Positions 28,200-39,945 of a stretch of DNA of 64,000 bases are shown piece by piece. The position numbers were made by a program, and so were the translations under genes. This stretch comes from Halictus rubicundus (Eukaryota; Arthropoda; Insecta; Hymenoptera; Halictidae): the NCBI RefSeq assembly GCF_050948215.1, contig NW_027489055.1:62001-126000 (forward strand), written 5' to 3'. Under the pieces are notes generated by a model, which worked only from the letters and a program-made list of their open reading frames with translations, searched no databases and was not told the origin of the DNA. The number at the start of each line of letters is the position of its first letter. Position 1 is the stretch's first letter.

Positions 28200-28979
28200 C
28201 CTATCCTCTATCCTATCCTATCCTCTATCCTATCCTATCCTCTATCCTATCCTATCCTCTATCCTATCCTATCCTCTATCCTATCCTATCCTCTATCCTA
28301 TCCTATCCTCTATCCTATCCTATCCTCTATCCTATCCTATCCTCTATCCTATCCTATCCTCTATCCTATCCTATCCTCTATCCTATCCTATCCTCTATCC
28401 TATCCTATCCTATCCTCTATCCTATCCTATCCTCTATCCTATCCTATCCTCTATCCTATCCTATCCTCTATCATATCCTATCCTCTATCCTATCCCATCA
28501 TCTATCCTCTATCCAATCCAATCCTCTATCCTATCCTATCCTCTATCCTATCATATCCTCTATCCTATAATATCCTCTATCCTATCCTATCATCTATCCA
28601 ATCCTCTATCCTATCCTATCCTCTATCCTAGCCTATCCTCTATCCTATCCTATCGTCCATCCTATCCTCTATCCTATAATATCCTCTATCCTATCCTATC
28701 CTCTATCCTATCCTATCGTCTATCCTATCCTCTATCCTATCCTATCCTCTATCCTATCCTATCGTCTATCCCATCGTCTATCCTATCCTCTCCTCTATGC
28801 TATCCTATCCTCTATAGTATCCTATCCTCTATCCTATCCTATCCTCTATCCTATCCTATCATCTATCCTATCCTATCCTCTATCCTATCCTATCCTCTAT
28901 CCTATCCTCTATCCTATCCTATCCTATCCTCTATCCTATCCTATCCTCTATCCTATCCTCTATCCTATCCTCTATCCTA

Positions 28980-29270
28980 TCCTCTATCCTATCCTATCCT
29001 CTATCCTATCCTATCCTCTATCCTATCCTATCCTCTATCCTATCCTATCCTCTATCCTATCCTATCCTCTATCCTATCCTATCCTCTATCCTATCCTATC
29101 CTCTATCCTATCCTATCCTCTATCCTATCCTATCCTCTATCCTATCCTATCCTCTATCCTATCCTATCCTCTATCCTATCCTATCCTCTATCCTATCCTA
29201 TCCTCTATCCTATCCTATCCTCTATCCTATCCTATCCTCTATCCTATCCTATCCTCTATCCTATCCCATC
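28980..29270 (+). repeat. Homogeneous 17-mer run, about 17 units
   Basis: Consensus units with no visible variant, closing on CCCATCATC at 29265. The equivalent run in the next 2,254 bp copy ends at 31519 and has the same length. Confidence 0.82.
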
Positions 29271-29399
29271 ATCTATCCTCTATCCTATCCAATCCTCTAT
29301 CCTATCCTATCCTCTATCCTATCATATCCTCTATCCTATAATATCCTCTATCCTATCCTATCATCTATCCAATCCTCTATCCTATCCTATCCTCTATCC

Positions 29400-32160
29400 T
29401 AGCCTATCCTCTATCCTATCCTATCGTCTATCCTATCCTCTATCCTATAATATCCTCTATCCTATCCTATCCTCTATCCTATCCTATCGTCTATCCTATC
29501 CTCTATCCTATCCTATCCTCTATCCTATCCTCTCGTCTATCCTATCGTCTATCCTATCCTCTCCTCTATCCTATCCTATCCTCTATAGTATCCTATCCTC
29601 TATCCTATCCTATCCTCTATCCTATCCTATCATCTATCCTATCCTATCCTCTATCCTATCATATCCTCTATCCTATCCTATCCTCTATTCTATCCTATCC
29701 TCTATCCTATCCGATCATCTATCCTCTATCCTATCCAATCCTCTATCCTATCCTATCCTCTATCCTATCATATCCTCTATCCTATAATATCCTCTATCCT
29801 ATCCTATCATCTATCCTATCCTCTATCCTATCCTATCCTCTATCCTATCCTATCCTCTATCCTATCCTATCCTCTATCCTATCCTATCCTCTATCCTATC
29901 CTATCCAATCCCCTATCCTATGCTCTATCCTATCCTGCCCTCTATAATATCGTATACTCTATCATATCCTATCCTCTATCCTATAATATCATCTATCCGT
30001 TCCTATTCTCTATCCTAACCTATTCTGTATCCTATCCTCTATCCTATCCTCTATCCTATCCTATCCTCTATCCTATGCTCTATCCTCTATCCTATGCTCT
30101 ATCCTATCCTCTATCCTACCAAATCCCCTATCCTATCCTCTATCCTATCCTATCCTCTATCCTATCCTATCCTCTATCCTATCCTATCCTCTATCCTATC
30201 CTATCCTCTATCCTATCCTATCCTCTATCCTATCCTATCCTCTATCCTATCCTATCCTCTATCCTATCCTATCCTCTATCCTATCCTATCCTCTATCCTA
30301 TCCTATCCTCTATCCTATCCTATCCTCTATCCTATCCTATCCTCTATCCTATCCTATCGTCTACCCTATCCTCTATCCTATCCTATCCTCTATCTTATCC
30401 TATCCTCTATCCTATCCTATCCTCTATCCTATCCTATCCTCTATCCTATCCTATCGTCTATCCCATCGTCTATCCTATCCTCTCCTCTATGCTATCCTAT
30501 CCTCTATAGTATCCTATCCTCTATCCTATCCTATCCTCTATCCTATCCTATCATCTATCCTATCCTATCCTCTATCCTATCCTATCCTCTATCCTATCCT
30601 ATCGTCTATCCTATACTCTATCCTATCCTATCCTCTATCCTATCCTGTCATCTATCCTCTATCGTATCCAATCCTCTATCCTATCCTATCCTCTACCCTA
30701 TCCTATCCTCTATCCTATCCTATCCTCTATCCTATCCTCTATCCTATCCTATCCTCTCTCCTATCCTATCCTCTATCCTATCCTCTCCTCTATCCTATCC
30801 TATCCTGTATAGTATCCTATCCTCTATCCTATCCTATCCTCTATCCTATCCTATCATCTATCCTATCCTATCCTCTATCCTATCCTATCCTCTATCCTAT
30901 CCTATCGTCTATCCTATCCTCTATCCTATCCTATCCTCTATCCTATCCTCTATCCTATCCTATCCTCTATCCTATCCCATCATCTATCCTCTATCCTATC
31001 CAATCCTCTATCCTATCCTATCCTCTATCCTATCATATCCTCTATCCTATAATATCCTCTATCCTATCCTATCATCTATCCAATCCTCTATCCTATCTTA
31101 TCCTCTATCCTATCCTATCCTCTATCCTATCCTATCGTCTATCCTATCCTCTATCCTATCCTATCCTCTCTCCTATCCTATCCTCTATCCTATCCTATCG
31201 TCTATCCTATCCTCTATCCTATCCTCTATCCTATCCTCTATCCTATCCTATCCTCTATCCTATCCTATCCTCTATCCTATCCTATCCTCTATCCTATCCT
31301 ATCCTCTATCCTATCCTATCCTCTATCCTATCCTATCCTCTATCCTATCCTATCCTCTATCCTATCCTATCCTCTATCCTATCCTATCCTCTATCCTATC
31401 CTATCCTCTATCCTATCCTATCCTCTATCCTATCCTATCCTCTATCCTATCCTATCCTCTATCCTATCCTATCCTCTATCCTATCCTATCCTCTATCCTA
31501 TCCTATCCTCTATCCTATCCCATCATCTATCCTCTATCCTATCCAATCCTCTATCCTATCCTATCCTCTATCCTATCATATCCTCTATCCTATAATATCC
31601 TCTATCCTATCCTATCATCTATCCAATCCTCTATCCTATCCTATCCTCTATCCTAGCCTATCCTCTATCCTATCCTATCGTCTATCCTATCCTCTATCCT
31701 ATAATATCCTCTATCCTATCCTATCCTCTATCCTATCCTATCGTCTATCCTATCCTCTATCCTATCCTATCCTCTATCCTATCCTCTCGTCTATCCTATC
31801 GTCTATCCTATCCTCTCCTCTATCCTATCCTATCCTCTATAGTATCCTATCCTCTATCCTATCCTATCCTCTATCCTATCCTATCATCTATCCTATCCTA
31901 TCCTCTATCCTATCATATCCTCTATCCTATCCTATCCTCTATTCTATCCTATCCTCTATCCTATCCGATCATCTATCCTCTATCCTATCCAATCCTCTAT
32001 CCTATCCTATCCTCTATCCTATCATATCCTCTATCCTATAATATCCTCTATCCTATCCTATCATCTATCCTATCCTCTATCCTATCCTATCCTCTATCCT
32101 ATCCTATCCTCTATCCTATCCTATCCTCTATCCTATCCTATCCTCTATCCTATCCTATCC
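29400..32160 (+). repeat. 2,254 bp higher-order repeat containing cassettes 2 and 3
   Basis: Landmarks recur 2,254 bp apart: CCCATCATC at 29265 and 31519, CTAGCC at 29399 and 31653, and the cassette start at 29906 and 32160. In both copies the CTAGCC-to-cassette distance is 507 bp. In the two later cassette units (36 and 39 kb) it is 810 bp, so a 303 bp segment is absent here. Confidence 0.85.
29906..30045 (+). repeat. Diverged marker cassette, copy 2
   Basis: Starts CAATCCCC at 29906 and has TGCCCTC, TATAATATCGTATACTC, CCGTTCC and CCTAACCTATTCTG in order. It is followed by TATGCTC twice and then CTACCAAATCCCC. It matches copies 3 to 5 closely and copy 1 less so. Confidence 0.85.
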
Positions 32161-32300
32161 AATCCCCTATCCTATGCTCTATCCTATCCTGCCCTCTATA
32201 ATATCGTATACTCTATCATATCCTATCCTCTATCCTATAATATCATCTATCCGTTCCTATTCTCTATCCTAACCTATTCTGTATCCTATCCTCTATCCTA
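32160..32300 (+). repeat. Diverged marker cassette, copy 3
   Basis: Same landmarks as copy 2 at an offset of 2,254 bp. Downstream, the sequence departs from copy 2 within about 350 bp and follows the TATCTTCTATCC...CAAATCCCC module instead. Confidence 0.85.
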
Positions 32301-33800
32301 TCCTCTATCCTATCCTATCCTCTATCCTATGCTCTATCCTCTATCCTATGCTCTATCCTATCCTCTATCCTACCAAATCCCCTATCCTATCCTCTATCCT
32401 ATCCTATCCTCTATCCTATCCTATCCTCTATCCTATCCTATCCTCTATCCTATCCTATCCTCTATCCTATCCTATCCTCTATCCTATCCTATCCTCTATC
32501 CTATCCTATCCTCTATCCTATCCTATCCTCTATCCTATCCTATCCTCTATCCTATCCTATCCTCTATCCTATCCTATCCTCTATCCTATCCTATCCTCTA
32601 TCCTATCCTATCCTCTATCCTATCCTATCCTCTATCCTATCCTATCGTCTACCCTATCCTCTATCCTATCCTATCCTCTATCTTATCCTATCCTCTATCC
32701 TATCCTATCCTCTATCCTATCCTATCTTCTATCCTATCCTATCCTCTATCCTATCAAATCCCCTATCCTATCCTCTATCCTATCCTATCCTGTATCCTAT
32801 CCAATCCTCTATCCTATCCTATCTTCTATCCTATCCTATCCTATCCTATCCTATCATCTATCCTATCCTCTATCCTATCCTATCCTCTATCCTATCCTAT
32901 CCTCTATCCTATCCAATCCTCTATCCTATCCTATCCTCTATCCTATCCTATCATCTATCCTCTATCCTATCCAATCCTCTATCCTATCCTATCCTCTATT
33001 CTATCCTATCCTCTATCCTATCCGATCATCTATCCTCTATCCTATCCAATCCTCTATCCTATCCTATCCTCTATCCTATCATATCCTCTATCCTATAATA
33101 TCCTCTATCCTATCCAATCATCTATCCAATCCTCTATCCTATCCTATCCTCTATCCTATCCTATCCTCTATCCTAACCTTTCGTCTACCCTATCCTCTAT
33201 CCTATCCTATCCTCTATCCTATCCTATCCTCTATTGTATCCTATCCTCTATCCTATCCTATCCTCTATCGTATCCTATCCTCTATCCTATCCTATCCTCT
33301 ATCCTATCCTATCCTCTATCCTATCCTTTCCTCTATCCTATCCTATCTTCTATCCTATCCTATCCTCTATCCTATCAAATCCCCTATCCTATCCTCTATC
33401 CTATCCTATCCTGTATCCTATCCAATCCTGTATCCTATCCAATCCTCTATCCTATCCTATCTTCTATCCTATCCTATCCTATCCTATCCTCTATCTTATC
33501 CTATCCTCTATCCTATCCTATCCTCTATCCTATCCTATCATCTATCCTCTATCCTATCCAATCCTCTATCCTATCGTATCCTCTATCCTATCCTATCATC
33601 TATCCTCTATCCTATCCAATCCTCTATCCTATCCTATCCTCTATTCTATCCTATCCTCTATCCTATCCGATCATCTATCCTCTATCCTATCCAATCCTCT
33701 ATCCTATCCTATCCTCTATCCTATCCAATCCTCTATCCTATCCTATCCTCTATCCTATCATATCCTCTATCCTATAATATCCTCTATCCTATCCTATCCT
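32301..33800 (+). repeat. Array between cassette 3 and the 3,245 bp repeats
   Basis: A homogeneous run follows the cassette, then TATCTTCTATCC...CAAATCCCC modules near 32730 and 33350, CCGATCATC near 33020 and 33665, and CTATTGTATCC near 33230. Part of this stretch accounts for the larger 4,397 bp gap between cassettes 3 and 4. Nothing else is visible. Confidence 0.75.
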
Positions 33801-36700
33801 CTATCCTATCCTATCATCTATCCTCTATCCTATCCAATCCTCTATCCTATCCTATCCTCTATTCTATCCTATCCTCTATCCTATCCGATCATCTATCCTC
33901 TATCCTATCCAATCCTCTATCCTATCCTATCCTCTATCCTATCATATCCTCTATCCTATAATATCCTCTATCCTATCCTATCATCTATCCAATCCTCTAT
34001 CCTATCCTATCCTCTATCCTATCCTATCCTCTATCCTAACCTTTCGTCTACCCTATCCTCTATCCTATCCTATCCTCTATCCTATCCTATCCTCTATTGT
34101 ATCCTATCCTCTATCCTATCCTATCCTCTATCGTATCCTATCCTCTATCCTATCCTATCCTCTATCCTATCCTATCCTCTATTGTATCCTATCCTCTATC
34201 CTATCCTATCCTCTATCCTATCCTATCATCTATCCTCTATCCTATCCAATCCTCTATCCTATCCTATCCTCTATTCTATCCTATCCTCTATCCTATCCGA
34301 TCATCTATCCTCTATCCTATCCAATCCTCTATCCTATCCTATCCTCTATCCTATCATATCCTCTATCCTATAATATCCTCTATCCTATCCTATCATCTAT
34401 CCAATCCTCTATCCTATCCTATCCTCTATCCTAGCCTATCCTCTATCCTATCCTATCGTCTATCCTATCCTCTATCCTATAATATCCTCTATCCTATCCT
34501 ATCCTCTATCCTATCCTATCGTCTATCCTATCCTCTATCCTATCCTATCCTCTATCCTATCCTATCGTCTATCCCATCGTCTATCCTATCCTCTCCTCTA
34601 TCCTATCCTATCCTCTATAGTATCCTATCCTCTATCCTATCCTATCCTCTATCCTATCCTATCATCTATCCTATCCTATCCTCTATCCTATCCTATCCTC
34701 TATCCTATCCTATCGTCTATCCTATACTCTATCCTATCCTATCCTCTATCCTATCCTGTCATCTATCCTCTATCGTATCCAATCCTCTATCCTATCCTAT
34801 CCTCTATCCTATCCTATCCTCTATCCTATCCTATCCTCTATCCTATCCTCTATCCTATCCTATCCTCTCTCCTATCCTATCCTCTATCCTATCCTCTCCT
34901 CTATCCTATCCTATCCTGTATAGTATCCTATCCTCTATCCTATCCTATCCTCTATCCTATCCTATCATCTATCCTATCCTATCCTCTATCCTATCCTATC
35001 CTCTATCCTATCCTATCGTCTATCCTATCCTCTATCCTATCCTATCCTCTATCCTATCCTCTATCCTATCCTATCCTCTATCCTATCCCATCATCTATCC
35101 TCTATCCTATCCAATCCTCTATCCTATCCTATCCTCTATCCTATCATATCCTCTATCCTATAATATCCTCTATCCTATCCTATCATCTATCCAATCCTCT
35201 ATCCTATCTTATCCTCTATCCTATCCTATCCTCTATCCTATCCTATCGTCTATCCTATCCTCTATCCTATCCTATCCTCTCTCCTATCCTATGCTCTATC
35301 CTATCCTATCGTCTATCCTATCCTCTATCCTATCCTCTATCCTATCCTCTATCCTATCCTATCCTCTATCCTATCCTATCCTCTATCCTATCCTATCCTC
35401 TATCCTATCCTATCCTCTATCCTATCCTATCCTCTATCCTATCCTATCCTCTATCCTATCCTATCCTCTATCCTATCCTATCCTCTATCCTATCCTATCC
35501 TCTATCCTATCCTATCCTCTATCCTATCCTATCCTCTATCCTATCCTATCCTCTATCCTATCCTATCCTCTATCCTATCCTATCCTCTATCCTATCCTAT
35601 CCTCTATCCTATCCCATCATCTATCCTCTATCCTATCCAATCCTCTATCCTATCCTATCCTCTATCCTATCATATCCTCTATCCTATAATATCCTCTATC
35701 CTATCCTATCATCTATCCAATCCTCTATCCTATCCTATCCTCTATCCTAGCCTATCCTCTATCCTATCCTATCGTCTATCCTATCCTCTATCCTATAATA
35801 TCCTCTATCCTATCCTATCCTCTATCCTATCCTATCGTCTATCCTATCCTCTATCCTATCCTATCCTCTATCCTATCCTCTCGTCTATCCTATCGTCTAT
35901 CCTATCCTCTCCTCTATCCTATCCTATCCTCTATAGTATCCTATCCTCTATCCTATCCTATCCTCTATCCTATCCTATCATCTATCCTATCCTATCCTCT
36001 ATCCTATCATATCCTCTATCCTATCCTATCGTCTATCCTATCCTCTATCCTATCCTATCTTCTATCCTATCCTATCCTCTATCCTATCAAATCCCCTATC
36101 CTATCCTCTATCCTATCCTATCCTGTATCCTATCCAATCCTCTATCCTATCCTATCTTCTATCCTATCCTATCCTATCCTATCCTCTATCTTATCCTATC
36201 CTCTATCCTATCCTATCCTCTATCCTATCCTATCATCTATCCTCTATCCTATCCAATCCTCTATCCTATCCTATCCTCTATCCTATCCTATCATCTATCC
36301 TCTATCCTATCCAATCCTCTATCCTATCCTATCCTCTATTCTATCCTATCCTCTATCCTATCCGATCATCTATCCTCTATCCTATCCAATCCTCTATCCT
36401 ATCCTATCCTCTATCCTATCATATCCTCTATCCTATAATATCCTCTATCCTATCCTATCATCTATCCTATCCTCTATCCTATCCTATCCTCTATCCTATC
36501 CTATCCTCTATCCTATCCTATCCTCTATCCTATCCTATCCTCTATCCTATCCTATCCAATCCCCTATCCTATGCTCTATCCTATCCTGCCCTCTATAATA
36601 TCGTATACTCTATCATATCCTATCCTCTATCCTATAATATCATCTATCCGTTCCTATTCTCTATCCTAACCTATTCTGTATCCTATCCTCTATCCTATAC
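33801..36700 (+). repeat. 3,245 bp higher-order repeat, copy 1
   Basis: Landmarks match copy 2 at 3,262 bp in the left part (CTAGCC at 34431 and 37693; TCTCTCC region at 35277 and 38539) and at 3,245 bp in the right part (CCCATCATC at 35613 and 38858; CTAGCC at 35747 and 38992; cassette at 36557 and 39802). The 17 bp change falls inside the homogeneous run at about 35350-35613, which has one more unit here. The left boundary is approximate. Confidence 0.83.
36557..36697 (+). repeat. Diverged marker cassette, copy 4
   Basis: Starts CAATCCCC at 36557 with the standard landmarks. Downstream it has CTATACTCTATCC near 36698, shared only with copy 5, so copies 4 and 5 form a pair. Confidence 0.85.
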
Positions 36701-39700
36701 TCTATCCTATCCTATCCTCTATCCTATGCTCTATCCTCTATCCTATGCTCTATCCTATCCTCTATCCTACCAAATCCCCTATCCTATCCTCTATCCTATC
36801 CTATCCTCTATCCTATCCTATCCTCTATCCTATCCTATCCTCTATCCTATCCTATCCTCTATCCTATCCTATCCTCTATCCTATCCTATCCTCTATCCTA
36901 TCCTATCCTCTATCCTATCCTATCCTCTATCCTATCCTATCCTCTATCCTATCCTATCCTCTATCCTATCCTATCCTCTATCCTATCCTATCCTCTATCC
37001 TATCCTATCCTCTATCCTATCCTATCCTCTATCCTATCCTATCGTCTACCCTATCCTCTATCCTATCCTATCCTCTATCTTATCCTATCCTCTATCCTAT
37101 CCTATCCTCTATCCTATCCTATCCTCTATCCTATCCTATCCTCTATCCTAACCTTTCGTCTACCCTATCCTCTATCCTATCCTATCCTCTATCCTATCCT
37201 ATCCTCTATTGTATCCTATCCTCTATCCTATCCTATCCTCTATCGTATCCTATCCTCTATCCTATCCTATCCTCTATCCTATCCTATCATCTATCCTCTA
37301 TCCTATCCAATCCTCTATCCTATCCTATCCTCTATTCTATCCTATCCTCTATCCTATCCGATCATCTATCCTCTATCCTATCCAATCCTCTATCCTATCC
37401 TATCCTCTATCCTATCCTATCCTCTATCCTATCCTATCCTCTATTGTATCCTATCCTCTATCCTATCCTATCCTCTATCCTATCCTATCATCTATCCTCT
37501 ATCCTATCCAATCCTCTATCCTATCCTATCCTCTATTCTATCCTATCCTCTATCCTATCCGATCATCTATCCTCTATCCTATCCAATCCTCTATCCTATC
37601 CTATCCTCTATCCTATCATATCCTCTATCCTATAATATCCTCTATCCTATCCTATCATCTATCCAATCCTCTATCCTATCCTATCCTCTATCCTAGCCTA
37701 TCCTCTATCCTATCCTATCGTCTATCCTATCCTCTATCCTATAATATCCTCTATCCTATCCTATCCTCTATCCTATCCTATCGTCTATCCTATCCTCTAT
37801 CCTATCCTATCCTCTATCCTATCCTATCGTCTATCCCATCGTCTATCCTATCCTCTCCTCTATCCTATCCTATCCTCTATAGTATCCTATCCTCTATCCT
37901 ATCCTATCCTCTATCCTATCCTATCATCTATCCTATCCTATCCTCTATCCTATCCTATCCTCTATCCTATCCTATCGTCTATCCTATACTCTATCCTATC
38001 CTATCCTCTATCCTATCCTGTCATCTATCCTCTATCGTATCCAATCCTCTATCCTATCCTATCCTCTATCCTATCCTATCCTCTATCCTATCCTATCCTC
38101 TATCCTATCCTCTATCCTATCCTATCCTCTCTCCTATCCTATCCTCTATCCTATCCTCTCCTCTATCCTATCCTATCCTGTATAGTATCCTATCCTCTAT
38201 CCTATCCTATCCTCTATCCTATCCTATCATCTATCCTATCCTATCCTCTATCCTATCCTATCCTCTATCCTATCCTATCGTCTATCCTATCCTCTATCCT
38301 ATCCTATCCTCTATCCTATCCTCTATCCTATCCTATCCTCTATCCTATCCCATCATCTATCCTCTATCCTATCCAATCCTCTATCCTATCCTATCCTCTA
38401 TCCTATCATATCCTCTATCCTATAATATCCTCTATCCTATCCTATCATCTATCCAATCCTCTATCCTATCTTATCCTCTATCCTATCCTATCCTCTATCC
38501 TATCCTATCGTCTATCCTATCCTCTATCCTATCCTATCCTCTCTCCTATCCTATCCTCTATCCTATCCTATCGTCTATCCTATCCTCTATCCTATCCTCT
38601 ATCCTATCCTCTATCCTATCCTATCCTCTATCCTATCCTATCCTCTATCCTATCCTATCCTCTATCCTATCCTATCCTCTATCCTATCCTATCCTCTATC
38701 CTATCCTATCCTCTATCCTATCCTATCCTCTATCCTATCCTATCCTCTATCCTATCCTATCCTCTATCCTATCCTATCCTCTATCCTATCCTATCCTCTA
38801 TCCTATCCTATCCTCTATCCTATCCTATCCTCTATCCTATCCTATCCTCTATCCTATCCCATCATCTATCCTCTATCCTATCCAATCCTCTATCCTATCC
38901 TATCCTCTATCCTATCATATCCTCTATCCTATAATATCCTCTATCCTATCCTATCATCTATCCAATCCTCTATCCTATCCTATCCTCTATCCTAGCCTAT
39001 CCTCTATCCTATCCTATCGTCTATCCTATCCTCTATCCTATAATATCCTCTATCCTATCCTATCCTCTATCCTATCCTATCGTCTATCCTATCCTCTATC
39101 CTATCCTATCCTCTATCCTATCCTCTCGTCTATCCTATCGTCTATCCTATCCTCTCCTCTATCCTATCCTATCCTCTATAGTATCCTATCCTCTATCCTA
39201 TCCTATCCTCTATCCTATCCTATCATCTATCCTATCCTATCCTCTATCCTATCATATCCTCTATCCTATCCTATCGTCTATCCTATCCTCTATCCTATCC
39301 TATCTTCTATCCTATCCTATCCTCTATCCTATCAAATCCCCTATCCTATCCTCTATCCTATCCTATCCTGTATCCTATCCAATCCTCTATCCTATCCTAT
39401 CTTCTATCCTATCCTATCCTATCCTATCCTCTATCTTATCCTATCCTCTATCCTATCCTATCCTCTATCCTATCCTATCATCTATCCTCTATCCTATCCA
39501 ATCCTCTATCCTATCCTATCCTCTATCCTATCCTATCATCTATCCTCTATCCTATCCAATCCTCTATCCTATCCTATCCTCTATTCTATCCTATCCTCTA
39601 TCCTATCCGATCATCTATCCTCTATCCTATCCAATCCTCTATCCTATCCTATCCTCTATCCTATCATATCCTCTATCCTATAATATCCTCTATCCTATCC

Positions 39701-39945
39701 TATCATCTATCCTATCCTCTATCCTATCCTATCCTCTATCCTATCCTATCCTCTATCCTATCCTATCCTCTATCCTATCCTATCCTCTATCCTATCCTAT
39801 CCAATCCCCTATCCTATGCTCTATCCTATCCTGCCCTCTATAATATCGTATACTCTATCATATCCTATCCTCTATCCTATAATATCATCTATCCGTTCCT
39901 ATTCTCTATCCTAACCTATTCTGTATCCTATCCTCTATCCTATAC
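36701..39945 (+). repeat. 3,245 bp higher-order repeat, copy 2
   Basis: Tandem partner of the preceding copy, ending with cassette 5. It also contains a local duplication of the CTATTGTATCC to CCGATCATC module (CTATTGTATCC near 37208 and 37443). One TATGCTC variant seen in copy 1 near 35290 is consensus here. Confidence 0.82.
39802..39945 (+). repeat. Diverged marker cassette, copy 5
   Basis: Starts CAATCCCC at 39802, 3,245 bp after copy 4, with the same landmarks and the same CTATACTC variant downstream. It is the last cassette in the window. Confidence 0.85.

Larger units (their letters stand above)
22735..29660 (+). repeat. Large higher-order block C (about 6.9 kb)
   Basis: Third tandem copy of the large block. 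CTATTGTATCC is near 24626 (6,516 bp after block B), and the final CTAGCC is at 29399 (6,913 bp after B). It carries three triad units with TATGCTATCC at 26021, 27067 and 28193. The end is set where the next expected CTTCTATCC motif is missing and CTATTCTATCC...CCGATCATC follows instead near 29690. Confidence 0.78.

Noticed and set aside
2600..39945. TATA-box promoters at TATAATATC and TATAGTATC
   Set aside because: These are recurrent point variants of the unit (CTATCC to TATAAT or TATAGT) that occur dozens of times at fixed places in the repeats, with no downstream gene or initiator context.
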